Part shown: in pieces, positions 16,236 through 24,305 of the stretch
How the letters are laid out: every line of letters begins with the position of its first letter
Numbering within the stretch: the stretch's first letter is position 1
Assembly: GCA_964389305.1 (NCBI GenBank)
Contig: CAYMEK010000039.1
Location: forward strand, 1 to 40,704
Direction of reading: 5' to 3'
DNA: 40,704 nucleotides
DNA from: CAYMEK01 sp964389305
GTDB taxonomy: Bacteria > Spirochaetota > Spirochaetia > SZUA-6 > DRHE01
Notes under the pieces: generated by a model
The model's database searches: none
What the model was told of the DNA's origin: nothing
Seen by the model: only the letters and a program-made list of their open reading frames with translations
Translations under genes and position numbers: made by a program

Positions 16236-16465
16236 TCAAGGATTTCGAGAACTACCCTCTTACCCGATTTGGTCGAAGAAGCGCTCAGGATAGTTCGTAT
16301 CGCCTTGGCGATCCTGCCGTGCTTTCCGATTACCTTTCCAATGTCCCCATCCGAGACCTTCAACTCGAGGATTGTCGATTTTTCGCCCTCGACCATGTTC
16401 ACCACCACTCCGCTTGGATCATCCACCAGCGACTTGGCGATGTATTCCACCAGTTCCTTTTCCAC
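16232..16465 (-). CDS. khpA: KH-domain RNA-binding protein
   Basis: 77 residues, a single KH domain: the GKVIGKHGRIAKAIR loop is the canonical GxxG nucleic-acid-binding motif, preceded by TILELKVSDGD. KhpA-type proteins bind many RNAs, in some species together with KhpB/Jag. Located between rpsP and rimM as in most Firmicutes and spirochaetes. Confidence 0.95.
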   Translation of the reverse strand: MEKELVEYIAKSLVDDPSGVVVNMVEGEKSTILELKVSDGDIGKVIGKHGRIAKAIRTILSASSTKSGKRVVLEILD

Positions 16466-16500
16466 GAGTCTCTCCTTTTGGTAATAGTGATCTTCTTTAG

Positions 16501-16752
16501 CTATTTCATCCGGAAATTGATGTTGTTAAGCAGTTTCCTCACGGTATCGGTGGGCTGGGCGCCCTTGCTCAACCAATCTCGAACTCGCTCCTCCTTCACC
16601 TGAATCTGTTTTTCTTCTATTTCGATGGGATGGTAAAATCCGACTTCTTCGATCGTCCTGCCGTCCCTCGGGCTTCGGGAGTCCATCACGACAATCCGGT
16701 AGTAGGGCTTGCGTTTGGTCCCGAACCTCTTCAATCTGATCCGCACGCTCAA
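16501..16752 (-). CDS. rpsP: 30S ribosomal protein S16
   Basis: 83 residues with MSVRIRLKRFGTKRKPYYRIVV start and the DSRSPRDGR motif, diagnostic for S16. Needed for assembly of the 30S body. Lies 25 bp after the ffh stop; 35 bp separate it from khpA. Confidence 0.98.
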   Translation of the reverse strand: MSVRIRLKRFGTKRKPYYRIVVMDSRSPRDGRTIEEVGFYHPIEIEEKQIQVKEERVRDWLSKGAQPTDTVRKLLNNINFRMK

Positions 16753-16777
16753 CGTATGCCTCCTTCGCTTCCCTGGT

Positions 16778-18148
16778 TTATCTTTCCCGCTGTCTTGTCG
16801 AACTCAACTCAGCCGGGCTGCTCCGGCTGAGCTGTGACAGGAAGGCCGACTGCGCCTTCTTGTTCCTGCTCATTTTCTTCATCATCAGCCTGGTTTTTTC
16901 GAATTTTTTTAAAAACCTGTTGACCTCGTACACCACGGTGCCGCTGCCTCTGGCGATGCGTTTTCTGCGACTCGGTCCGATAATACGGTAGTTCCTGCGT
17001 TCCATGGGGGTCATGGACAGGATGATTGCCTCCTCCTGTTTCATTTCCCGGCCGTCGAGCTGGCTCTCGTCCACCGCACCCTTGGCCCCCGGGATCATCT
17101 CGATCAGAGACTGCAGGCTGCCCATCTTGCGCACCCGTCTGAACTGCTCCAGGTAATCCTCGAGGGTGAAGGATTGCCGGGCCATCTTGTCCTGCAGCTC
17201 TTCGGCTTCCCTTGCATCGATCGCTTGCTGGGCCTTCTCCACCAGGCTCACCACATCCCCCATACCCAGGATGCGCGTGGCAATGCGCTCGGGATGGAAA
17301 GGTTCCAGTTCCTCCAGCTTCTCCCCCGTACCGATGAACTTGATCGGTCTGCCGGTGACGCTCTTGATGGACAGGGCGGCGCCTCCCCGGGCATCCGAAT
17401 CGAACTTGCTCAAGATCACCCCGGTCAGCTCCAGCCGCTCGTCGAACACCTTGGCGATATCCACGGCGCTCTGGCCGGTCATGGCGTCCGCCACCAGAAG
17501 AAGTTCGTCCGGACGGGCGGCCTTCTTGAGCGCCTCGATCTCTCTCATCAGCTCCTCATCGATCTGAAGGCGTCCCGAGGTATCCACGATCAGGGTGTCG
17601 TACTGCTGCCTGGCGGCGAGCTGCAGGGCAGCGCTCACCACCCTGACCGGATTCTTCTGCTCTTCCCTGTATATACCTACCCCGGCCTGTTCGGCGAGGA
17701 TTGCAAGCTGCTCCACGGCAGCCGGCCTAACCAGATCGGCGGCTACGAGCAGAGGTTTTCTGCCCGCCTTTTTCAGATGCAGGGCCAGCTTAGCGGCGGT
17801 GGTGGTCTTGCCGGAGCCCTGCAGGCCGAGCAGTAGAATAACCGAGCGCGTATCCGGTCCTTTGAGCTTGAGCTCCTGCCAGCTTTCTCCCAGGAGTCCC
17901 ACGATCTTGTGGTGCACGATCTTTACGAATTGCTGCCCCGGAGAGACCGACCGCAGCACTTTCTCGCCCAGGGCCTCCTCCGTCGTCCTGTTCACGAACC
18001 GCCGGACTACGCGCAGATTCACATCCGCCTCCAGAAGCGCCAGCTTGATTTCGCCGATGGCGTCCTGGATATTCTTCTCGGAGATGTGAGCCTTTCCCGA
18101 GACCTGGCGAACTATGTCGGATAGTTTGTCCGAAATTCGTTCCAGCAT
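16778..18148 (-). CDS. ffh: signal recognition particle protein Ffh
   Basis: 456 residues. N domain (1-85), GTPase G domain with GLQGSGKTTTAAKLA near 105, DTSGRLQID, TGVILSKFDSDARGGAALS (G4), then the Met-rich M domain from ~300 with GSLQSLIEMIPG and the RRKRIARGSGT RNA-binding helix-turn motif. It binds signal sequences and 4.5S RNA and delivers ribosomes to FtsY and the translocon. First gene of the long ribosomal operon. Translation starts at ATG 18148, very close to the promoter, with no Shine-Dalgarno. No 4.5S RNA gene was recognised in the window. Confidence 0.97.
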   Translation of the reverse strand: MLERISDKLSDIVRQVSGKAHISEKNIQDAIGEIKLALLEADVNLRVVRRFVNRTTEEALGEKVLRSVSPGQQFVKIVHHKIVGLLGESWQELKLKGPDTRSVILLLGLQGSGKTTTAAKLALHLKKAGRKPLLVAADLVRPAAVEQLAILAEQAGVGIYREEQKNPVRVVSAALQLAARQQYDTLIVDTSGRLQIDEELMREIEALKKAARPDELLLVADAMTGQSAVDIAKVFDERLELTGVILSKFDSDARGGAALSIKSVTGRPIKFIGTGEKLEELEPFHPERIATRILGMGDVVSLVEKAQQAIDAREAEELQDKMARQSFTLEDYLEQFRRVRKMGSLQSLIEMIPGAKGAVDESQLDGREMKQEEAIILSMTPMERRNYRIIGPSRRKRIARGSGTVVYEVNRFLKKFEKTRLMMKKMSRNKKAQSAFLSQLSRSSPAELSSTRQRER

Positions 18149-18159
18149 AGGTATAGGAA

Positions 18160-18188
18160 TATATACTGTTATTCCCGGCCCTTGTCAA
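18160..18188 (-). promoter_or_regulatory. promoter of the ffh-rpsP-trmD operon
   Basis: Minus strand TTGACA at 18188-18183, 17-bp spacer, TATATA at 18165-18160 (a TATATT reading with a 19-bp spacer is also possible). The ATG is 11 nt beyond the 17-bp-spaced -10 box, implying a leader of only a few nucleotides. Confidence 0.7.
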
Positions 18189-18309
18189 CGACTTCGCCTG
18201 ATCGGGCATCGAGCGAGCGTCTGCGGTGCCCTCGGGCCGAAGGACTAGACTCCGGATTCGACTCCTGACTTTCCTCCGCCCTTCCCATCGAATCCTTTCC
18301 CGGCAGGTT

Positions 18310-19839
18310 TCACTGCACGAGAAAGAAATGCCGCTCCAGATAACGGTAGCGCTCGCCTGCTCTTGGGGCGTAGCGGCTCTCGGGAAATCGCTCGTATAGA
18401 ATCCGGTAGTAGTGCCTCGCCCGGCTCAGGTCCCGGGTGGAAGAATCCAGCTCGTACATCTGGGCCAGTAGGTAGTAGGCCTCGTCGAGCCTTCCTCCCG
18501 CCGGGTAGCGGCTCAGGTATTCCTGCAGGGTTTTCACAGCCGCCGGATAGTTCCGCTCCTTCATCTGCAGCCCGGCTACCTCCAGCAGCTCGCCCTCTAT
18601 CCGCACCGACTCAAGGGTTAAAAGGGAAGGCAGGCTTTCGTTGAGCAGCTCGGCATCCTGCAGCGCGATGCTGGAGCGCACCAGGCCCAGAACGGCCCTG
18701 TCCCCGTATTCGCCGGTCAAGCCCATGTTCTGCCTGTAATACTTCACGGCCGCCAAATGCTCGCCGGCGGCGGCGTAGCATCTTGCCAGCCGGTCGTTCA
18801 AGTATGGATCACCCTCCCGATAGACCTTGAGAAACTCGATCAGCGCCAGCTCGTATTCGCCGCGCTCGAAAAGTCTCTCGGCCTCTGCAACACGGTCCCT
18901 GGCTATCGGGCTGACCAGAGTGGAGACGGTCCGCTCATTCAGTGCGGCTGAAAACTGCTCCTCCGGCAGAACCTGCAGGTGCACGATTTCGTTGCGAAGC
19001 ACGCCCCGGGTGTGGTCCTGAAGCTGAAACACGAGCGCATACTCGCCCAGCTCCTCCGCCCGGAAAGCGAAGGAAGTGTTCTGCCCGGAGCTGTTGCTCG
19101 ACAGGAAGGCGATCCCTTCCCCGCTTTCCCCTGCCATGCCGAGATACATCCAGCCCCTGCCCTCCAGCTCGACCGCTATCGGGTCGTCCACCCGGGCCAG
19201 GAGTTGCCGGTGGCTCTCCTCGACCGGGATAGAGGAAGGCGCAGGCGCTTGCTGAGGCGAAGAGGCGGACGGCTTGGCGGCCGCCGGCCTTGGAGTGTCG
19301 GACGGCCTGGCAACTCCCTGGGCGGCCGGGGCGGCCGCCGCGGACTGCCGACGTGGTCGAGGCGGCGGCGCAGGCGGCGGCGATGTTTCGGCCTTCGCCA
19401 GTCCGGCGGGGCGGGCCAGCCTCACCATAGCCGGCGGGACGGCAACCGCTCTATCGATCAGCCGGAAGTGAGCATCCTCGAACAGGGGAAGCTCCGCTAC
19501 CTCCGGCTCGGGCAGGGGCTGATCGCCTCCGGGACCGGGTGAGCGGCCTACTGCGAACTTTACGCCGGTCCGCGGACGGAGCGATACCGACAAAACGTCC
19601 ACTCCCGGCTCCGGCAGCTTTTTACCAACCGCCAGCGGGGGGCTTTCCGGAAGCGCGGGCCGGCGAAGAGACAGGCTGCAGACGGGTTGGGCGGAAGAGT
19701 CGACCGGCGGCGCCGTCTGAACCACCGACTCTGCGCCCTGCGCGGATACTTCCCGAGCGCCGGGCGTGCTCCGGCAGCCTGCCAGGGCCAGAGCGCTTAC
19801 CCAGACCGCGACAAAGATGAGTCGAGTCAACGCTTTCAT
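18310..19839 (-). CDS. TPR-containing lipoprotein
   Basis: 509 residues from ATG 19839, chosen for the GGGAGGGG site upstream and the perfect lipoprotein signal (lipobox ALAGC, Cys22). Residues ~25-215 are low-complexity, rich in Pro, Ala, Ser and Arg, probably a flexible periplasmic linker. After a small beta-rich part (about 220-300), the C-terminal ~200 residues are tetratricopeptide-like helix pairs (AEAERLFERGEYELALIEFLKVYREGD, DEAYYLLAQMYELD..., RARHYYRILYERFPESRYA), similar to the BamD/YbgF/CpoB type. An envelope assembly or cell-wall scaffold is likely. It is the last gene of the smc transcript; its ATG follows the stop of the next gene upstream with a short overlap-free gap. Confidence 0.85.
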   Translation of the reverse strand: MKALTRLIFVAVWVSALALAGCRSTPGAREVSAQGAESVVQTAPPVDSSAQPVCSLSLRRPALPESPPLAVGKKLPEPGVDVLSVSLRPRTGVKFAVGRSPGPGGDQPLPEPEVAELPLFEDAHFRLIDRAVAVPPAMVRLARPAGLAKAETSPPPAPPPRPRRQSAAAAPAAQGVARPSDTPRPAAAKPSASSPQQAPAPSSIPVEESHRQLLARVDDPIAVELEGRGWMYLGMAGESGEGIAFLSSNSSGQNTSFAFRAEELGEYALVFQLQDHTRGVLRNEIVHLQVLPEEQFSAALNERTVSTLVSPIARDRVAEAERLFERGEYELALIEFLKVYREGDPYLNDRLARCYAAAGEHLAAVKYYRQNMGLTGEYGDRAVLGLVRSSIALQDAELLNESLPSLLTLESVRIEGELLEVAGLQMKERNYPAAVKTLQEYLSRYPAGGRLDEAYYLLAQMYELDSSTRDLSRARHYYRILYERFPESRYAPRAGERYRYLERHFFLVQ

Positions 19840-19868
19840 ATTCGTTCCCCTCCCATGGAACCCCGGTC

Positions 19869-20360
19869 TCACGGGATCCCTGAAAACAGCTCTTCTATCC
19901 TTTTATCGTTTTCCTCGGCTACGATGTCCAGGGCTATGTCCCGCAAAGGGATCCAGAACCTCTTCACCTGCTCTTCACTCCAGCTGATCATTCTCGGGCG
20001 AAACAGGTAGGGCGCCGCCGGCCGCTCCTCTTCCGGCTCCGGAAGCAGGAAATCCTGCCGGCCCGGCTCGCCGGCCAGGACTGCGGCCCCTCCGCTTTGC
20101 CGGGAAGCCGAGAGGTCGGGCCGCGTAGCGGCAAAATCCTCCAGTATCCGCTCCAGCCCGCCCTCTGCAGCGCTCACCTGAAACGAGTACTCCCCTGAGC
20201 CCTGGTTCGTCGGCTGCCGGTTCGGGCGTTCTACTCCGGTTAACAGAATAGCCAGAGTAATCAGAGCGGAGACCAGGAACAGGCCGCCGAAGGCGATGGC
20301 CCTCTGCGTCGCGACGGGAAGAAGCCTGAGCCAGTTCCATATTGCCCCGAGGTCAGGCAT
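19869..20360 (-). CDS. single-pass membrane protein of unknown function
   Basis: 163 residues from ATG 20360, which overlaps the smc stop (TTG at 20375 would add five residues). One transmembrane helix at about residues 22-42 (AIAFGGLFLVSALITLAIL) follows a short cytoplasmic tail; the rest is outside, proline/glutamate-rich in the middle, with a conserved-looking helical C-terminal segment (WSEEQVKRFWIPLRDIALDIV...). Translationally coupled to smc on one side and the TPR lipoprotein on the other, so it may link the envelope to that lipoprotein. No known domain recognised. Confidence 0.8.
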   Translation of the reverse strand: MPDLGAIWNWLRLLPVATQRAIAFGGLFLVSALITLAILLTGVERPNRQPTNQGSGEYSFQVSAAEGGLERILEDFAATRPDLSASRQSGGAAVLAGEPGRQDFLLPEPEEERPAAPYLFRPRMISWSEEQVKRFWIPLRDIALDIVAEENDKRIEELFSGIP

Positions 20361-23157
20361 ACGTCTTTTCTTCAATCCTGCTCTCCAGTCGTACAGTGAC
20401 GATCTTCGATATTCCCGATTCCTCCATGGTCACGCCGAGAAGGGTGTCCGCGCTGGCGATTGTCTTCTTGTTGTGGGTCACGATAATAAACTGGGAGCCG
20501 GCGGCAAACTCCTTCAGCACGTGCACAAAACGGCTGATATTCTGATCGTCAAGGGCGGCGTCGATTTCGTCCAGGATGCAGAACGGGGAAGGCTTCACCA
20601 TGAAGAAGGCGAACAGCAGTGCGATAGCGGTCAGAGACTTTTCTCCGCCGGAAAGAAGGGTTATATTCTCCAGTTTCTTTCCCGGCGGCTGGGCATAAAT
20701 ATCGATCCCCGACTCCAAGACGTTTTCCGGGTCGAGAAGCTTGAGCTCCGCTCTACCCCCGCCGAAGAGCCGGCGAAACATGAGGTGGAAGTTCTTGCGG
20801 ATCGTGTTGTACGTCTCCAGAAATACCTCGGAAGACTCGCTGCGAATCTCTTCGGTGATCCTCTGCAGGTCCTTCGAAGCCTCGCGCAGATCTTCGAGCT
20901 GTCCGGAAAGAAAGCGATAGCGATCGCTGACCTCCCGGAACTCCTCCGGAGCCATCAGGTTGACCTGGCCGAGCTTGCGAAGCTGCTCCTTGCGCCTGCC
21001 CAGCTCGGCCCGCAGCTCCCTGACGGGAGAGGCGATCTGTTCGATTCGGGACTCGAAATCAGCAAGCTCCCGCGAATGGGTCTCGCTGAAATTACGGAAT
21101 AGACTGCGAATCTCAGCCTTTACTTCGGCCAGCTCGATCTGCACCTTTTCCAAATTCCCCTGGGCCCGTTCGAGCTCCTCCAGCTTGTCCTTCAAGTCCT
21201 TCTCGGCCGAAACCAGGCTCTGGTTTCGCTTGCCGATCTCCTCTTCGAGCCTGGCCAGCTCGTCCCGGGTATTGCTGTTCTCCTCTTCCAGGTTGTTTTT
21301 CTGCTCCCGGAGCTCATCGATCTGCCGGTGGATCTCGCTCAGGCGCTGTCTGGAATCCTCGATCTCCCGGCTGCTCTCTGCGAGCTGCGTCTCCTGCTCG
21401 ACGACCTGCTCCCGAAGCCGATGGACTTCGTTCTCCAGGCTCGTCCTGCGGGTGTGGGTCTGGGCCCTGTTGACCCGCAGCTCTTCGAGAGTACGGCGGT
21501 ACTCGCCGATCTTCTCGCTCAGGCTGCGGTTTTCCTGCCTGAGGGCCTCGAGCTTTTCTCTCCTGGCGGTCCTTTCCTCCAGGTTCCCGGTAATGCGGTC
21601 GTCCAGCTCGCGCTTGCGAGTGATGATCCCCTCCGGCGCCAGAAACTCCTCGAGGAAGGCCGGGGTGCAGCGCTTGTATTCCTCGAAAAGACCTGTCAGC
21701 TCGTCGATCTTACCCAGTGAATCTTCGAGCACCCGGCGCAGGGTCTCCAGCAGCTCTGCCTTCTCGGCAGCGGCCACGCCGGATACAACACTATGATCCT
21801 CCAGCAGCCTGGCCCTACCCTCCAGTTGAATCCGCATGAACTGAAGCAGGGAATGGATACGGCTTTCGGTCTTCTGCCGGTCCTGAGCGGAATACCCCAG
21901 GCTCTTCAGCTTCTCGTCCAGCTGGGTCACGATGTCGTCGGTCAGGGTGCGAAGGTCGCCTCGAAGGGCCTCCACCTTCTCCTCCAGCTCCGCCGTCTCG
22001 CGCCGCAAGCGCTGGATCGAGCTCTCGTTTTCCCGGATCCTGCCTTCGAACTGGAGGATATCCTGTTCGAAGCCCCGGATATTCTTCTCCACGTCGGCTA
22101 TCAAGGATTCTAGCTCGCCAAGCTCCCGCTGCCTGGCGGCCTCCTCCACCCGGCCCCGATCGAGCTTCCTCTCGACCTGACGGGCTCGTTCCTGCCCCGA
22201 GGAGATCTGGCGCTCGATCTCCTCCACGCGCTCCGCCAGCATCCTGATCTGGTTGTCCTTACTGTTTCTGTCCAGGTCTATCTGGTACAGCTTCTTCTGA
22301 CTTTCGATCAGGCGGGATTCCATGGAGTTGACCTGATCGATACTCTGTTCCATGGTCCGGCGCAGCGAGTCGATCCCCTGCTTGAGGGCAGTTCGTCCCT
22401 GGCTGCGCGCGGCCAGCTGCCTTTCGAGATCTTTGCGCCGAGCTTTAAGGCTTTTCAGCCGCAGGAGCTGCAGGTCCAGCTCGGTCTCGAAGAGCTGCTC
22501 TTTCAGGCTGCGGAAGACTTCAGTTTTTTCCGCCTGTCCCTTGAGATTCTCATAGCCGCGCTTGACCTCTCCCAGGATTCCTTCCACCTGGCGCATGTTC
22601 TCACGGGTCTTCTCCAGCTTGCGTTCCGCCTCCAGGCCTTTCATGCGGTACCTGGTAATACCCGCTGCTTCTTCGAACACGTAGCGCCGGTCCTCGGGCT
22701 TGTTGGACAGTATCTGATCGATCTTGCCCTGCTCCATGATCGAATAGGCGGACTTGCCGATTCCGGTGTCGAAGAACAGCTCGCGAATCTCCCGCAGCCG
22801 GACCGGCACCTTGTTGATGGAATACTCGCTTTCTCCGGACCTGAAAAGCCGCCTCTTCACGGCGATTTCGGCCGCATCGAGGGGCAGTCTGCTGCTGTTG
22901 TTCTCCAGACTGAGAGAGACTTCGGCAACACTCAAGGCTTTGCGGCTTTCGCTCCCGTTGAAAATAATGTCTTCCATCCTGTCCGCCCGCAGCGCCTTGG
23001 CGGACTGCTCGCCCAGCACCCATTTGATGGCGTCCACGATGTTGCTCTTACCACAGCCGTTGGGCCCGAGTAATGCGGTTATGCCCTCGGCAAACTCGAG
23101 GCGCGTTTTATCGGGGAAGGACTTGAAGCCGAGTATCTCGATTGTCTTTAAATGCAC
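20353..23157 (-). CDS. smc: chromosome partition protein SMC, short form
   Basis: 934 residues, clearly shorter than the ~1,150-1,190 of typical bacterial SMC. Head: GPNGCGKSNIVDAIKWVLGEQ with Walker A near residue 30; C-terminal head with LLSGGEKSLTAIALLFAFF and CILDEIDAALDD. Between lie two long coiled-coil arms. The centre (about 430-540) lacks the conserved Gly-rich hinge that normally dimerises SMC; instead there is a short segment with CTPAFLEEFLAPEGIITRKR near 490-510. Start is GTG with GGAGG 5 nt upstream. SMC compacts and separates chromosomes with ScpA/ScpB, which are not in this window. Confidence 0.93.
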   Translation of the reverse strand: MHLKTIEILGFKSFPDKTRLEFAEGITALLGPNGCGKSNIVDAIKWVLGEQSAKALRADRMEDIIFNGSESRKALSVAEVSLSLENNSSRLPLDAAEIAVKRRLFRSGESEYSINKVPVRLREIRELFFDTGIGKSAYSIMEQGKIDQILSNKPEDRRYVFEEAAGITRYRMKGLEAERKLEKTRENMRQVEGILGEVKRGYENLKGQAEKTEVFRSLKEQLFETELDLQLLRLKSLKARRKDLERQLAARSQGRTALKQGIDSLRRTMEQSIDQVNSMESRLIESQKKLYQIDLDRNSKDNQIRMLAERVEEIERQISSGQERARQVERKLDRGRVEEAARQRELGELESLIADVEKNIRGFEQDILQFEGRIRENESSIQRLRRETAELEEKVEALRGDLRTLTDDIVTQLDEKLKSLGYSAQDRQKTESRIHSLLQFMRIQLEGRARLLEDHSVVSGVAAAEKAELLETLRRVLEDSLGKIDELTGLFEEYKRCTPAFLEEFLAPEGIITRKRELDDRITGNLEERTARREKLEALRQENRSLSEKIGEYRRTLEELRVNRAQTHTRRTSLENEVHRLREQVVEQETQLAESSREIEDSRQRLSEIHRQIDELREQKNNLEEENSNTRDELARLEEEIGKRNQSLVSAEKDLKDKLEELERAQGNLEKVQIELAEVKAEIRSLFRNFSETHSRELADFESRIEQIASPVRELRAELGRRKEQLRKLGQVNLMAPEEFREVSDRYRFLSGQLEDLREASKDLQRITEEIRSESSEVFLETYNTIRKNFHLMFRRLFGGGRAELKLLDPENVLESGIDIYAQPPGKKLENITLLSGGEKSLTAIALLFAFFMVKPSPFCILDEIDAALDDQNISRFVHVLKEFAAGSQFIIVTHNKKTIASADTLLGVTMEESGISKIVTVRLESRIEEKTYA

Positions 23158-23180
23158 CTACCCTCCCAGTATGTGAAGGT

Positions 23181-23190
23181 TGTACGTACA
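23181..23190. promoter_or_regulatory. palindrome TGTACGTACA in the smc leader
   Basis: Perfect 10-bp palindrome 3-12 bp downstream of the smc -10 box, across the expected transcription start. It may be an operator; no cognate regulator is known. Confidence 0.35.
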
Positions 23191-23192
23191 GT

Positions 23193-23222
23193 ATCATAGC
23201 ACTCAATTCGTTTTACAGTCAA
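23193..23222 (-). promoter_or_regulatory. promoter of the smc operon
   Basis: Minus strand TTGACT at 23222-23217, 18-bp spacer, TATGAT at 23198-23193, followed by a GGGAGGG ribosome-binding site before the GTG start. Confidence 0.7.
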
Positions 23223-23241
23223 GTTTTGTCCCGACACCCGT

Positions 23242-23270
23242 TTACCGAGGCGGCAGCCCGAGGGTATAAT
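23242..23270 (+). promoter_or_regulatory. promoter of rnhB with consensus -10, probably leaderless
   Basis: TATAAT at 23265-23270 is perfect; the -35 region (TTACCG at 23242-23247, spacer 17) is weak. The ATG at 23277 is 6 nt after the -10 box, where transcription itself is expected to start. Confidence 0.65.
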
Positions 23271-23276
23271 CGAGCC

Positions 23277-23831
23277 ATGCTCGTCTGCGGGATCGATGAA
23301 GCCGGGCGCGCTCCCCTGGCCGGGCCGGTGACCGCCGCCGCCGTTGTTCTACCCCCGGAGTTTCCCGTACAGATTCTGAACGACTCCAAGCTGCTGCGGC
23401 CGGCGAAACGGATCGAGGCAGCCGGAATCATTAAGCGGCAGGCGGTAGCCTGGGCAATCGGCTGGGCCTGGCCGCTGGAAATCGACCGGCTCAACATACA
23501 CTTCGCCACCCTCCTGGCCATGAGCCGCGCTTTGGAGGGCGTCTATCCGGTCCCCGAGATGGTGCTGGTAGACGGCCTGTACGTTCCTTCCTGCTCGATG
23601 CCGGCCCGGGCTGTAGTAAAGGGTGATCGAAGCGAGGTCGCAATCATGGCCGCTTCCATACTGGCCAAGACAGAGAGAGACTTCTGGATGGTGGATTATG
23701 CCGGCATAGAGCCGCGCTACGGCTTCGAGATCCATAAAGGCTACCCCACCCGCCAGCACCGGGAACGGCTTCAGCGCTACGGACCCTGCGCCATCCACCG
23801 ACGCAGTTTTACTGTTTCTTCTCCCGGATGA
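23277..23831 (+). CDS. rnhB: ribonuclease HII
   Basis: 184 residues from ATG 23277, so that MLVCGIDEAGRAPLAGPV is the N-terminus with the catalytic Asp-Glu pair (D7, E8) of the DEDD site. VLVDGLYVP near 96 and the GDRSEVAIMAASILAKTERD segment near 113-132 carry the remaining acids. C-terminal HKGYPTRQHRERL is characteristic. It removes ribonucleotides from DNA. The protein is short at the C-terminus. Its 3' end overlaps the convergent PUR gene by 23 bp. No Shine-Dalgarno at normal spacing; the message is probably leaderless. Confidence 0.95.
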   Translation: MLVCGIDEAGRAPLAGPVTAAAVVLPPEFPVQILNDSKLLRPAKRIEAAGIIKRQAVAWAIGWAWPLEIDRLNIHFATLLAMSRALEGVYPVPEMVLVDGLYVPSCSMPARAVVKGDRSEVAIMAASILAKTERDFWMVDYAGIEPRYGFEIHKGYPTRQHRERLQRYGPCAIHRRSFTVSSPG

Positions 23832-24042
23832 AGTCGACGGCCTGGTTGAAGCCCGATAGAAAATTCTCCAGATCTTCCTGGAACACGATAATGGAATGCC
23901 GCTCGAAATCACTCTCGCCGTTCTTCTTGCTCTCGACCAGATTCAAGAATACGTCTCCGTGTCGGTTCTCTTTCACGTTGAAAAAATAAGTACGGCGGCC
24001 GGCGGCGGCGCGAACGGAAAATATCTCACCCCGCGATCCCAT
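23809..24042 (-). CDS. PUR-domain DNA/RNA-binding protein (DUF3276 / BpuR type)
   Basis: 77 residues: GEIFSVRAAAGRRTYFFNVKENRHGDVFLNLVES is one PUR repeat, a four-stranded sheet, followed by a helix (DLENFLSGFNQAVDFI). Eukaryotic Pur-alpha has three such repeats; bacterial versions have one and act as dimers. In Borrelia the relative BpuR binds DNA and RNA and controls its own and other messages. Here it has a good promoter, an AAGGAG ribosome-binding site 4 nt before the ATG, and a 3' end that overlaps rnhB, so antisense interplay is possible. Confidence 0.88.
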   Translation of the reverse strand: MGSRGEIFSVRAAAGRRTYFFNVKENRHGDVFLNLVESKKNGESDFERHSIIVFQEDLENFLSGFNQAVDFIREKKQ

Positions 24043-24074
24043 AGACTCCTTCCCTACGCATGTGAGCTCAACCC

Positions 24075-24103
24075 TTTATAACCGAAACAGCGGCCTTCTG
24101 CAA
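24075..24103 (-). promoter_or_regulatory. promoter of the PUR-domain gene
   Basis: Minus strand TTGCAG at 24103-24098, 17-bp spacer, TATAAA at 24080-24075. It is back-to-back with the tRNA-Gly promoter. Confidence 0.6.
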
Positions 24104-24107
24104 CTAC

Positions 24108-24137
24108 TTGATTATCGCAGCCCTATTTTGCTATATT
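24108..24137 (+). promoter_or_regulatory. promoter of tRNA-Gly
   Basis: TTGATT 24108-24113, 18-bp spacer, TATATT 24132-24137; start expected near 24144, 24 nt before the mature tRNA. Confidence 0.6.
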
Positions 24138-24167
24138 ACACCAGCCTGAGTGAAGGCCTTGAAGTCT

Positions 24168-24239
24168 GCGCCCGTCGTATAATGGCTATTACCTAAGCCT
24201 TCCAAGCTTATGATGTGGGTTCGATTCCCATCGGGCGCT
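24168..24239 (+). tRNA. tRNA-Gly (anticodon TCC)
   Basis: 72 nt. Acceptor GCGCCCG pairs with CGGGCGC; the D-arm has TAATGGCTATTA, the anticodon arm reads CTTCCAA with TCC at the centre, and the T-arm is GTGGGTTCGATTCCCAT. Discriminator base T. No CCA is encoded, so the 3' end is added after transcription. Confidence 0.93.
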
Positions 24240-24305
24240 CTTTCCAAGCAAACCAACGCCTCGATCGGGTTTTTATTGTTTCGCTGGACGGAAAGCCGCG
24301 ACGTA

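Noticed and set aside
18149..18309. 4.5S RNA next to ffh
   Set aside because: The gap holds the ffh promoter and no GGAA-tetraloop-like SRP RNA core.
20960..21796. Open frame of 278 codons opposite smc, rich in Ser
   Set aside because: Ser runs are the reverse reading of the Glu/Arg-rich coiled coil; no start signal and no domain.
24247..24273. AAACC/GGTTT hairpin with T-run after tRNA-Gly as a terminator
   Set aside because: Stem is short and mismatched; possible but too weak to list as a feature.
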